DNA of 36,402 nt from an uncultured Pelagibacteraceae bacterium (GTDB lineage: Bacteria > Pseudomonadota > Alphaproteobacteria > Pelagibacterales > Pelagibacteraceae). Below are positions 14,286 to 21,458 of this stretch, piece after piece. The notes under the pieces are model-generated. The model was not told where the DNA came from and did no database searches. It saw only the letters and a list, made by a program, of their open reading frames with translations. The stretch lies in assembly GCA_902571975.1 (NCBI GenBank), contig CACGED010000013.1, forward strand, positions 1 to 36,402, in the 5' to 3' direction. A program made the translations under genes and the position numbers. The first letter of the stretch is position 1; the number at the start of each line of letters is the position of its first letter.

Positions 14286-15485
14286 CTATTTTTTTTGATA
14301 TTTTGCCGCTTCTTCAGAACCGCCTGTAGCACTTCCTTTACTGTAAGAGTGAGCACCCATTCCTGCTAACTGTCCATCTTTGACAATTAAATATTGATCT
14401 CTCATTTCAGTACCATCAAAAAAGCACTCAAGTATTTCTCTAACACCATCAGCATATCTAGCTTGAGCAGATAGTGAAGTTCCAGAAGTATGAGGTGTCA
14501 TTCCATGGTTTGGCATTGTTCTCCATACATGATCGTTTGGAGCTGGCTGAGGAAACCACACGTCTCCTGCATATCCACTTAGTTGACCACTTTCTAAAGC
14601 TTTAGCAATTGCATCTCTATTACAAATTTTACCTCTTGCAGTATTTACAATATATGCACCTTTTTTCATTTTAGATATCATTTCATCATCAAATAAATTT
14701 TCTGTTTCAGGATGAAGAGGACAGTTAATTGTAACAACATCACATACTTTAACCATAGACTCTACAGTTTCATGAAAAGTAAGATTTAACTCTTTTTCAA
14801 CTGATTCAGGTAATCTATGTCTATCAAAATAATGAAGATGTACATCAAATGGTTTCATTTTTCGTAATGCATCTAAACCAATTCTTCCAGCCGCAACTGT
14901 TCCAATGTGCATTCCTTCAACATCGTAAGACCTTTGAACTGCATCAGCAATATTCCATCCACCTTCATTAACAATTCGGTGTTGGTTGTGATAATCTCTT
15001 ACCATTGAAACAATCATCATTACTATGTGCTCAGCAACTGATCTTGAATTACAAAATGTTACTTCTACAACATCAATTTTATGATCCATTGCTGCCTGTA
15101 AATCTACATGGTCTGAACCAATTCCTGCTGTGATTGCAATTTTTAAATTTTTTGCTTTTTCAATTCTTTCTTTTGTTAAATAATATGGAAAGAATGGTTG
15201 AGAAATAACTATATCAGCATCAACGATATGTTTGTCAGCTTCACATCCATCTCCATCTTTACTATTTGTTACAACTAACTCATGACCATTACTCTCTAAA
15301 AATTTTCTTAATCCTAATTCACCAGATACACATCCTAATAGTTCTCCAGGCGTAAAATCTCTACCTTTTGGACTTGGTAGTGTCATCCCATCTGGATATT
15401 TTTCTAGTTTTGGAAGATCTGACAATGGGTAGTTTTTAGGCATCCCACCTTTTGGATCATCATATAATACGCAAAGTACTTTCAT
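14286..15485 (-). CDS. fdh: NAD-dependent formate dehydrogenase
   Basis: The 399-residue protein lines up with the well-studied Pseudomonas sp. 101 enzyme at identical numbering. It has Asn146, the nucleotide motif AAGRIG (198-203), Asp221 (in FDRHRLPESVEKELNL) which selects NAD over NADP, Arg284, Asp308, Gln313 and His332, and the C-terminal AHSYSKGSATGGSEEAAKY. It oxidises formate to CO2 and yields NADH in the cytoplasm. In SAR11-type cells that is a likely end step of one-carbon oxidation supplying energy. The start is preceded by an unusually good Shine-Dalgarno for this window (AGGAG at 15495-15491, five bases upstream), which fits strong expression. Confidence 0.96.
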   Translation of the reverse strand: MKVLCVLYDDPKGGMPKNYPLSDLPKLEKYPDGMTLPSPKGRDFTPGELLGCVSGELGLRKFLESNGHELVVTNSKDGDGCEADKHIVDADIVISQPFFPYYLTKERIEKAKNLKIAITAGIGSDHVDLQAAMDHKIDVVEVTFCNSRSVAEHIVMMIVSMVRDYHNQHRIVNEGGWNIADAVQRSYDVEGMHIGTVAAGRIGLDALRKMKPFDVHLHYFDRHRLPESVEKELNLTFHETVESMVKVCDVVTINCPLHPETENLFDDEMISKMKKGAYIVNTARGKICNRDAIAKALESGQLSGYAGDVWFPQPAPNDHVWRTMPNHGMTPHTSGTSLSAQARYADGVREILECFFDGTEMRDQYLIVKDGQLAGMGAHSYSKGSATGGSEEAAKYQKK

Positions 15486-15539
15486 TTTTTCTCCTAATAT
15501 TTATGTTTTAAAATCTCTCTATAGATATTTTCTTAAGAA

Positions 15540-15569
15540 AGTGTAGCATAAAATTAGAACATCAATCAA
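15540..15569 (-). promoter_or_regulatory. Predicted sigma-70-type promoter of formate dehydrogenase
   Basis: On the minus strand, TTGATT (15569-15564) and an extended TGC-TACACT (-10 at 15545-15540) are separated by 18 bases, giving a leader of about 48 bases before the fdh ATG. The palindrome TTCTTAAGAA (15539-15530) follows directly at the expected start of transcription and could be an operator. Confidence 0.5.
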
Positions 15570-15584
15570 ACGAATAGTAGTTGA

Positions 15585-16046
15585 TTAAGGGTATTTCTTT
15601 TTAGCAACGAATTTATTCAGAATAATTCCAAAGGCTATTATTATCAAACATCCAGTTAATATTGGAGAGAACAAATAGTCAAACGATACTGAGCCCAATA
15701 TGACTATAATAGGATTTCCTCCAGCTGGGGGGTGGGTTACATCTAGTAGAATCATCAATCCAACACCAAGACCTACCGCTAAAGGTATTGATATATAAAT
15801 TGGCAATGGGATAAAATTATAAAATAGAATTCCAATTGTTGAAGTTACTAGATGACCAAATAATATATTTTTAGGTTTCGCAAATGGACTTTCTGGGTAA
15901 CCATATAAAAGAACCATTGAGGATCCAAATGATGCAATTAAAAAAAGTCCAAAATTAGTTTTATAAGTTAATAAAGTGAGAACACCAATTGTTATAGTTG
16001 TAAAAATCAACGCTAAAAGGGATCTTATAATTTTATCTTTGTTCAT
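15585..16046 (-). CDS. HPP-family membrane protein
   Basis: The 153-residue protein has about four hydrophobic segments and the family name-giving motif DVTHPPAGGNPI (102-113). ASFGSSMVLLYGYPESPFAKPKN (about 38-60) is the other conserved block. HPP proteins are integral inner-membrane proteins; a chloroplast and cyanobacterial branch is linked to nitrite transport, but most bacterial members are uncharacterised. The start codon directly follows the stop of the SufU/NifU-like gene, so the two are co-transcribed. I would not assign a substrate. Confidence 0.9.
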   Translation of the reverse strand: MNKDKIIRSLLALIFTTITIGVLTLLTYKTNFGLFLIASFGSSMVLLYGYPESPFAKPKNILFGHLVTSTIGILFYNFIPLPIYISIPLAVGLGVGLMILLDVTHPPAGGNPIIVILGSVSFDYLFSPILTGCLIIIAFGIILNKFVAKKKYP

Positions 16047-16442
16047 TTATTGTATTACTTTTTTTAAAGCTTTTATTGGAAGCGTTAAACATTCTTTTCT
16101 TGCATAATTTTTTTTATTAAAGATTTTATTAAACTCTTTCCATTCACTTGGAAATGAAATATTTTCTTTATCATTAAACTTATCCAATAATTTCAAAAAA
16201 TTTTTAATTTTATCTTTACTTTTTTTCTTAAAATTTTTTGTAGCTAAATTTGCAGATGCATTGCAATATATGCAAGATTGAGATTGATAAGAGAAATCTT
16301 TTATAACATTGTCTTTAATAATTAAAAAAATTTCAATCTCATCACCACAAATTTGACTTTTATATTTCATCGAATGAGTGCAGTTATGAATATGTTTATT
16401 GTTTTTAGTATCAGAAGCTATTTTTAAAATATTAATATCCAT
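16047..16442 (-). CDS. SufU/NifU-N-like iron-sulfur scaffold domain protein
   Basis: The 131-residue protein carries the three-cysteine pattern of the NifU N-domain: SQICGDEIEI (Cys32 and Asp34), SCIYCNASANLATKN (Cys57, with Cys60 extra), and ARKECLTLPIKALKKV (Cys118). These ligands hold zinc or a nascent Fe-S cluster in SufU/IscU-type proteins. The usual NPxCGD reads KSQICGD, so the segment before the first cysteine is divergent. It is the first gene of a two-gene unit with the HPP protein and diverges from the DMT gene at 16521. A cluster-assembly or sulfur-acceptor role is inferred; it may be a specialised paralogue. Confidence 0.78.
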   Translation of the reverse strand: MDINILKIASDTKNNKHIHNCTHSMKYKSQICGDEIEIFLIIKDNVIKDFSYQSQSCIYCNASANLATKNFKKKSKDKIKNFLKLLDKFNDKENISFPSEWKEFNKIFNKKNYARKECLTLPIKALKKVIQ

Positions 16443-16458
16443 TAATTTGAGTATTTAT

Positions 16459-16487
16459 TTGATTGTTATTATACAAATTTATATTTA
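16459..16487 (+). promoter_or_regulatory. Predicted promoter of the DMT-amidinotransferase unit
   Basis: TTGATT at 16459-16464 and TATTTA at 16482-16487 are 17 bases apart on the plus strand, upstream of the ATG at 16521. The region is very A/T rich, so chance matches are likely. Confidence 0.3.
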
Positions 16488-16520
16488 TATTTTCATACTT
16501 CTTAAATAAAAAAATAACAC

Positions 16521-17426
16521 ATGCTAAACTTAAAAAATCCTAAAGTAGCCATCCCAATCGTATTAATTGCTGGTATTTTTTGGTCATTTGGTCCATATGT
16601 TGTAAGGCACATCGATCAGCCAGAAACAGTTCCTTGGCAATATTTATTTACTAGAGGAATAGTTATTTTTCTTTTGCTTAATATGTATTTGTTCCTTGAG
16701 GAAGGAAAAGAGTTTTATAAAAATTATTTTAAAGTGGGTATATCAGGTCTAATTGGAGGTATTGGTCTTGGTACCGCAATGATAACATTTATATGGTCAA
16801 TTACTAATACGACAGCAGCTATCACTTTACTTTGTCTTGCAGCAATGCCATTTATAACAGCTTTATTAGGATTTTTATTTTTAAAAGAAAAAATTTCATT
16901 AACAGTATGGATTGCGATTGTAGTTGCAGCAGCGGGTATATGTATAATGGCTTTTGACAATTCTGGTAAAAATTCATTTCCAGGGCTTATGTTTGGACTT
17001 ATTTCTGCATTGGGTTTCTCAATTTTTTCTGTTTCACTTAGATGGAGAAAAGAAACACCAAAATTTACTACTGTAGCCTTTGCGGGGTTTTTCTGTTTCA
17101 TATTTTCTGCTGTAATACTGATGTCGAACGATGCTAATTTTTTATCTACTGGAAAAAATGAAGCCTTATTTGCTACTCATGGAACTCTAGTATGTATGGG
17201 TTTGATTTTGTATTCAATTGGATCAAAAAATATTCCAGCAGCTGATCTAACTTTACTCTCACTTACTGAGGTAATCGGTGGAATATTCTGGGTGTGGTTA
17301 CCATGGATGGGAATTAATGAAGTCCCATCTACGAATACTATTATTGGTGGATTTTTTATTTTTATGTCAATTTTTTACTATAGTCTCATCATGCAGTCTA
17401 ATAGAAGATTTATTGGTTTAAACTAA
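16521..17426 (+). CDS. EamA/DMT-family membrane transporter
   Basis: The 301-residue, ten-helix protein has WSFGPYVVRHI in helix one, the ITNTTAAITLLCLAAMPF motif in repeat one and FLFLKEKIS, then SLTEVIGGIFWVWL near the end. It belongs to the same subgroup as the DMT proteins at 1038 and 27890. It is separated by one base from the amidinotransferase gene, and that gene by two bases from the aldolase-like gene, so the three form an operon. Export of a product or import of a substrate of those enzymes is a reasonable inference, but the direction and the compound are unknown. Confidence 0.87.
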   Translation: MLNLKNPKVAIPIVLIAGIFWSFGPYVVRHIDQPETVPWQYLFTRGIVIFLLLNMYLFLEEGKEFYKNYFKVGISGLIGGIGLGTAMITFIWSITNTTAAITLLCLAAMPFITALLGFLFLKEKISLTVWIAIVVAAAGICIMAFDNSGKNSFPGLMFGLISALGFSIFSVSLRWRKETPKFTTVAFAGFFCFIFSAVILMSNDANFLSTGKNEALFATHGTLVCMGLILYSIGSKNIPAADLTLLSLTEVIGGIFWVWLPWMGINEVPSTNTIIGGFFIFMSIFYYSLIMQSNRRFIGLN

Positions 17427-17427
17427 A

Positions 17428-18543
17428 ATGAATAATGAAAAAGTAATTGTCAATAGTTGGAATGAATGGGATCCATTGAAACATGTAATAGTAGGTAAAG
17501 CAGATGGTACTTGTATACCTGCCCCTGAGCCAGCATTAGATGCCAAAGTTCCAGAAGACAGCGATATGAGAGGAAAATTTGGTCCAAGAACTAAAGATAC
17601 TGTAGATAAAGCAAATCAGCTTTTAGATAATTTCTCAAATATATTAAAAAAAAGAGGGATTAAAGTTGATAGACCAGACCCAATTGATTTTAATCAAAAA
17701 ACATCTACACCTGATTGGCAAGCGGAGACGATGTTTGGATGCATGCCACCGAGAGATGTTTTGTTAACTGTCGGTAATGAAATTTTAGAGGCTACGATGA
17801 GTTATCGTTGCCGGTGGTTTGAATATCTATGTTACCGACCACTTTTAAAACAATATTATAATTTAGATCCAAATATGAGACACGAATCTGCTCCTAAACC
17901 AAGATTAACAGATGAGGATTACAGAGAAGACTACTTATCAGATAAAATAGGAATTCAAAAAAGACTGGAATGGACAGAAAATAAATATTTTGTAACCACT
18001 GAAGAGGAGCCGTTATTTGACGCTGCTGACGTTCTAAGATTTGGTAAAGATTTAGTAGTACAACATGGTTTTACGACAAATTTAAAAGGAATTGATTGGT
18101 TAAAAAGACATTATAAAGATCACAGGGTTCATGCTGTTAATTTTCCAGGCGACCCTTATCCAATTCATATAGATGCAACTTTTACACCTATCAAAGAGGG
18201 TTTAATAATTAATAATCCTCAAAGAAGGCTTCCTAAAGAGCAAAGAAAATTATTTGAAAATAACGGTTGGGAAATTATTGATAGCGCTCAACCTGCACAC
18301 AATGAACCTCCGCCATTATGTTACTCTTCAACATGGTTATCAATGAATGTTTTAGTTTTAGATCCTAAAACTGTATGTGTAGAAAAAAGTGAAGTATACC
18401 AAGCAGAACAACTAGATAAATTAGGCATGGAGGTTGTTCCTGTTGAGCTTAGAGACGCTTATGCATTTGGAGGTGGTTTACATTGTTGTACAGCAGATGT
18501 TTATAGAGAAGGTGAATTAAAAGATTATTTTCCACAGCAATAA
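17428..18543 (+). CDS. Glycine amidinotransferase-like enzyme (AGAT family)
   Basis: The 371-residue protein shows every catalytic element of arginine:glycine amidinotransferase: PLFDAADVLRFG (Asp198), PYPIHIDATF (His247) and FGGGLHCCTADV (nucleophile Cys353), matching human Asp254, His303 and Cys407. WNEWDPLKHVIVG at the start and MFGCMPPRDVLLTVGNEILE (101-120) are also conserved. AGAT moves the amidino group of arginine to glycine, giving guanidinoacetate and ornithine; relatives in natural-product pathways use other amine acceptors. The neighbours are a DMT permease before and a threonine-aldolase-like enzyme after, which could supply glycine. The acceptor is inferred, not proven. Confidence 0.9.
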   Translation: MNNEKVIVNSWNEWDPLKHVIVGKADGTCIPAPEPALDAKVPEDSDMRGKFGPRTKDTVDKANQLLDNFSNILKKRGIKVDRPDPIDFNQKTSTPDWQAETMFGCMPPRDVLLTVGNEILEATMSYRCRWFEYLCYRPLLKQYYNLDPNMRHESAPKPRLTDEDYREDYLSDKIGIQKRLEWTENKYFVTTEEEPLFDAADVLRFGKDLVVQHGFTTNLKGIDWLKRHYKDHRVHAVNFPGDPYPIHIDATFTPIKEGLIINNPQRRLPKEQRKLFENNGWEIIDSAQPAHNEPPPLCYSSTWLSMNVLVLDPKTVCVEKSEVYQAEQLDKLGMEVVPVELRDAYAFGGGLHCCTADVYREGELKDYFPQQ

Positions 18544-18545
18544 TT

Positions 18546-19592
18546 GTGACTCAGATAAAAACAAAAAGAGAAAGAGTAAAATTTGCTTCAGATAACGTTA
18601 CAGGTGCATGTCCAGAAGTCTTAAATGCACTTCTTAAAGCTAATGAGGATGACAAAACTCCATATGGTAATGACGAGCTGTCGAAAAACTTACAAAACAA
18701 ATTTTCAGAAATATTTGAAAAAGAAGTTATAGTATTTCCAACAGCATCAGGAACAGCAGCTAATGCTTTAGCTTTATCAACGATGACTCCTTCTTTTGGA
18801 AATATTTATTGCCATAGACTTTCCCATATAAATGTAGATGAATGTGGAGCTCCCGAATTTTATACTGGAGGTGCAAAGTTGGTAAATCTAGATGGTAATA
18901 ATGGAAAAATTATAGCTGAAGAACTAGATAATAATATCTCTGGAAAAGGTGTGGTACATCATACTCAACCTTCATCAGTAAGTATTACCCAATTATGTGA
19001 AACAGGTGTTGCTTACAATTTAGATGAAATAAAAGAAATATCAGAGGTTACTCATAAACATGATCTAAATATTCATATGGATGGGGCAAGATTTGCAAAT
19101 GCATTAGTTTCATTAAACTGTACTCCAGCAGAAATGACATGGAAGTCTGGAATTGATGTACTATCATTTGGAGCAACTAAAAATGGATGCCTAGCAGCAG
19201 AAGCCATTATTTTTTTTAAACCAGAGTTAGTTGGAAATTTAGCTTTTTTAATGAAAAGAGCAGGTCATTTACTTTCAAAGATGCGTTTCGTATCAGCTCA
19301 ATTAGATGCTTATATTTCGGATGAAGTTTGGTTAAAAAATGCAAAACATGCAAACGCTATGGGGAAAAAACTAAGCCAAGGCTTGCTGAAACACAAAAAT
19401 ATTGAATTAGCTTACCCAACAGATGCAAATGAGGTTTTTGTTAAAATACCAAAAAATATAATTGATCAATTTAATTCAAATGGTTACAAAATTAATGATG
19501 ATGAGTGGGAAGATAAAGCTGTTAGATTAGTTGCTGCCTGGAATACTCATCCAGATGATGTAGAAACGTTTTTAAATATAATTAAATCTTAA
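18546..19592 (+). CDS. Low-specificity threonine aldolase-like PLP enzyme
   Basis: The 348-residue fold-type I PLP enzyme begins with a GTG two bases after the amidinotransferase stop. Key blocks are FASDNVTGACPEVL at the N-terminus, PTASGTAANALAL (65-77), IHMDGARFANALV with the PLP-binding aspartate, and SFGATKNGCLAAEA with the Schiff-base Lys212. It probably splits L-threonine or L-allo-threonine to glycine and acetaldehyde, as LtaE does; other beta-hydroxy amino acids such as phenylserine are possible. Its tight linkage to a glycine amidinotransferase suggests that the glycine made here is used next door. Confidence 0.9.
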   Translation: MTQIKTKRERVKFASDNVTGACPEVLNALLKANEDDKTPYGNDELSKNLQNKFSEIFEKEVIVFPTASGTAANALALSTMTPSFGNIYCHRLSHINVDECGAPEFYTGGAKLVNLDGNNGKIIAEELDNNISGKGVVHHTQPSSVSITQLCETGVAYNLDEIKEISEVTHKHDLNIHMDGARFANALVSLNCTPAEMTWKSGIDVLSFGATKNGCLAAEAIIFFKPELVGNLAFLMKRAGHLLSKMRFVSAQLDAYISDEVWLKNAKHANAMGKKLSQGLLKHKNIELAYPTDANEVFVKIPKNIIDQFNSNGYKINDDEWEDKAVRLVAAWNTHPDDVETFLNIIKS

Positions 19593-19593
19593 T

Positions 19594-19821
19594 CTAGCTA
19601 GGATTTTCTTTAAGGAAATTTATATAATTTACTATTTCATCAAATTTTTCATCCTCAATATCTTTGTAACTTGCGTTGAATTTACTCTTTACGCAAATTG
19701 CTACATGAGCATAAGGATTTCTGCCTTTAGGATGATTAGGATGGTCTGGAAGTTGTCCTTGTAAATAATCGCCAGCTTCCTGAATAATTTTCCAGAGTTT
19801 CTGCGCTTTTTCTGGCGACAT
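19594..19821 (-). CDS. Hypothetical protein (75 aa), intact copy
   Basis: The short soluble protein (SPEKAQKLWKIIQEAGDYL, GRNPYAHVAICVKSKF, EIVNYINFLKENPS) is helical-looking with no TM segment or signal peptide. I do not recognise a family. Its stop is one base from the stop of the aldolase-like gene. No Shine-Dalgarno is evident before the ATG. A decayed partial copy of its 5' end lies at 21384-21443, where the codons for KIIQ-AGDYL are still readable, so the gene or its DNA has been duplicated locally. The retained frame in this copy against decay in the other suggests it is functional. Confidence 0.65.
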   Translation of the reverse strand: MSPEKAQKLWKIIQEAGDYLQGQLPDHPNHPKGRNPYAHVAICVKSKFNASYKDIEDEKFDEIVNYINFLKENPS

Positions 19822-19834
19822 AGCTACTCAAAAC

Positions 19835-19864
19835 TTGATTTATCTTTTTTGTATCTAGTTTGTA
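19835..19864. repeat. 30-bp direct repeat, copy 1
   Basis: The segment starts TTGATTTATC and ends GTATCTAGTTTGTA. It matches 21231-21260 at 29 of 30 positions in the same orientation. Its end forms an 11-bp tandem duplication (TGTATCTAGTT twice, 19850-19871). It lies just upstream of the 75-residue gene and downstream of the 85-residue gene. Confidence 0.85.
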
Positions 19865-19869
19865 TCTAG

Positions 19870-20127
19870 TTACATTATTTTCTCAAGTTTCCAAGCTTCA
19901 TCTTTAGCATTAAACTTTTCGTTCCAGTCTTTAGATCTTTGATCTTCAAATAAGGCATAAAATTTTTCTTCATCAGTAACATTTGCAATAAAAATCATTT
20001 TACCTTCACGAATGTGTGCCCATTCAAATGATGACGTGCATTTTGCAAGATCATCTTTAAACATACTGTATAATTCATCTGCATCTTTTTTAGTTCCTTG
20101 ATATGTTGTTGTTCCAACAAAGTTCAT
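19870..20127 (-). CDS. Hypothetical protein (85 aa), possible ferredoxin-like alpha/beta fold
   Basis: The 85-residue protein starts MNFVGTTTYQGTKKDADELY and contains HIREGKMIFIANVTDEEKFYALF and KDWNEKFNAKDEAW. It has an excellent Shine-Dalgarno (AAAGGAAAAA before the ATG), which supports expression. The alternation of short strands and helices recalls small dimeric alpha/beta-barrel proteins, but I do not recognise a named family. It stands inside the block bounded by the 30-bp direct repeats, downstream of the broken lyase gene. Confidence 0.7.
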   Translation of the reverse strand: MNFVGTTTYQGTKKDADELYSMFKDDLAKCTSSFEWAHIREGKMIFIANVTDEEKFYALFEDQRSKDWNEKFNAKDEAWKLEKIM

Positions 20128-20149
20128 AGTTTTTCCTTTCTAAAATTAA

Positions 20150-20242
20150 TTAAGCTAATATAGGCTCAACAAATTTCCAATCAATAAAATTTTTCAACAA
20201 ATTTATCTCAACTTGTTCAGGTTTCGGGACTAGTTTTTCCAT
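20150..20242 (-). CDS. Possible 30-residue micro-protein
   Basis: This minus-strand ORF reads MEKLVPKPEQVEINLLKNFI, then DWKFVEPILA. An AGGA lies four bases before its ATG. It fills most of the 162-base gap between the 85-residue gene and the lyase. Composition is protein-like and not low-complexity, but an ORF this short could arise by chance or be the remnant of a larger gene. Confidence 0.25.
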   Translation of the reverse strand: MEKLVPKPEQVEINLLKNFIDWKFVEPILA

Positions 20243-20289
20243 AAAGTCCTACAACACAGAACAATAATCATTAAAAATTTTTTAATTTA

Positions 20290-21175
20290 TTAATCAACTG
20301 GTTTGTTCTTATTTATATCTACTTCATCATAGGATTTACCAAATCTCACTTCATCAAATAGCATTACAGTTGTAGGAATTTTATTTTCCCATTTATATTT
20401 AAAAGGTTTTATTATATTTTTTTGACCACTTGGTTGAGTCATGGTCTTCATTCCCTTTGGTTTATTTTTATTTATTTGAGATAAGTAATCACCAACTCTA
20501 AATTTATAAATACCATATCTCATATTAATTTGTTGTTTGTTACTGCTCCATCCATGGCTTTTAGACTCTTTAATATGTTTACTTTTTACAAATGGAATAT
20601 AATGGGTGCACTCATTAATCTGATCTCCATTCCACCATAGCTCAAAATATTTTTCACCTTTAATTCTTTCTCTACTATAATTAGTTTTAACTATAAAATC
20701 ATTCCAACTACCTTTTTCAAAAGAGAAACCATGGCATCTTTTATAGTGACCTAACCTCACTTGAAAGCCTGAACCCTGTGTAGAAACCATCCATAATGGC
20801 ATATCTACACCTTTCATTTTAGCTTGAAACAAAGACATCTTTGATGCTACGAAATCATATCCAAAATCTTCGGGTATATAGATACTCAAAGCATAAAATA
20901 CTGGTTCTTTAAATTTTTTACTTGAGTAATGAAGTTTTTTTAAATGTCTTTCTGTTCTTTGAGCACCCCATTTACAATCTTGTTTTTTTACATTCACCAT
21001 GTCTAATTTCAAACTTTTGAGCTGATTTACCAGCACGAACATTCTTATCGACTATTTCAAAATGCTCTTTGATATCCATGTGATGCCACTTAGTTTTTTT
21101 AATTGTAACAGGCTCTGTATAACCTAAACTACAAACAAATAAACTTAGTATCACGATCTCTAAAAGTTTTTTCAT
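20290..21175 (-). pseudogene. Secreted polysaccharide lyase (heparin lyase I-like, Polysacc_lyase family), one-base frameshift
   Basis: Two overlapping reading frames together make one 294-residue protein. The first (from 21175) has a signal peptide (MKKLLEIVILSLFVCSLGYT) and runs to HGECKK; the second continues QDCKWGAQRTERHLKKLHYS through GSWNDFIVKTNYS, KYFELWWNGDQ, QINMRYGIYKFRV and ends VMLFDEVRFGKSYDEVDIN. This is the pattern of the heparinase I-like lyase family, jelly-roll proteins that cleave uronate-containing polysaccharides. Removing one A from the seven-base run at 20983-20989 restores the frame exactly at GECKK-QDCKW. The gene may be newly broken, wrongly assembled, or rescued by slippage on the A-run. 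It lies between the two 30-bp repeats. Confidence 0.8.
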
Positions 21176-21230
21176 AATTCAAGATTATCAAATCCTGAAC
21201 CATGAGTCTATTTGCTTTAAAAATGACTAT

Positions 21231-21260
21231 TTGATTTATCTCTTTTGTATCTAGTTTGTA
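21231..21260. repeat. 30-bp direct repeat, copy 2
   Basis: The segment matches 19835-19864 with a single T/C difference, in the same orientation, 1.4 kb away. The pair encloses the 85-residue gene, the micro-ORF and the lyase. After the repeat the two copies diverge. It lies within the 283-base gene-free stretch 21176-21458, which otherwise holds phased 10-bp repeats and a gene remnant. Confidence 0.85.
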
Positions 21261-21336
21261 ATGTAGTTTTTTAATTAAATTAATGAATCTTTTAGCGATT
21301 TATTTCAAACTAACTTTTTAATATTCGCATAAGTAC

Positions 21337-21370
21337 TGTAGTTTAATGTAGCTTAATGTGGAATAATGTG
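21337..21370. repeat. 10-bp phased tandem repeats
   Basis: Three successive 10-mers, TGTAGTTTAA, TGTAGCTTAA and TGTGGAATAA, are followed by a partial TGTG. A related TGTAGTTTTT stands at 21262. The spacing equals one helical turn. They lie between repeat copy 2 and the gene remnant, upstream of the lyase gene on the minus strand. Confidence 0.6.
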
Positions 21371-21383
21371 TCCCTCTATTCCC

Positions 21384-21443
21384 GTAAATAATCGCCAGCT
21401 TACTGAATAATTTTGCAGAGTTTATTAGCATTTTCTTTGTTCA
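21384..21443 (-). pseudogene. Decayed 5' fragment of the 75-aa hypothetical gene
   Basis: The first 40 plus-strand bases (from GTAAATAATCGCCAGCTTAC) agree with 19761-19800 at 38 of 40 positions, then similarity fades. The remnant still reads NKENANKLCKIIQ, a stop, then AGDYL, against SPEKAQKLWKIIQEAGDYL in the intact gene; the glutamate codon GAA has become TAA. There is no start codon and no downstream part. Confidence 0.75.
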
Positions 21444-21458
21444 AGTTTTATTATTAAT

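Noticed and set aside
16724..17101. 125-codon open frame on the minus strand within the DMT gene at 16521
   Set aside because: It lies entirely within a well-supported membrane transporter gene and its product resembles no family; it is a shadow of the real frame.
20972..21175. Separate 67-aa secreted protein
   Set aside because: Its C-terminal KTRL tail arises only from the frameshift; joined to the following frame it is the N-terminus of the polysaccharide lyase.
19835..21260. Insertion sequence or prophage bounded by the 30-bp repeats
   Set aside because: No transposase, integrase or terminal inverted repeats are present; the repeats are direct and the enclosed genes are ordinary, so only a repeat-bounded cassette can be claimed.
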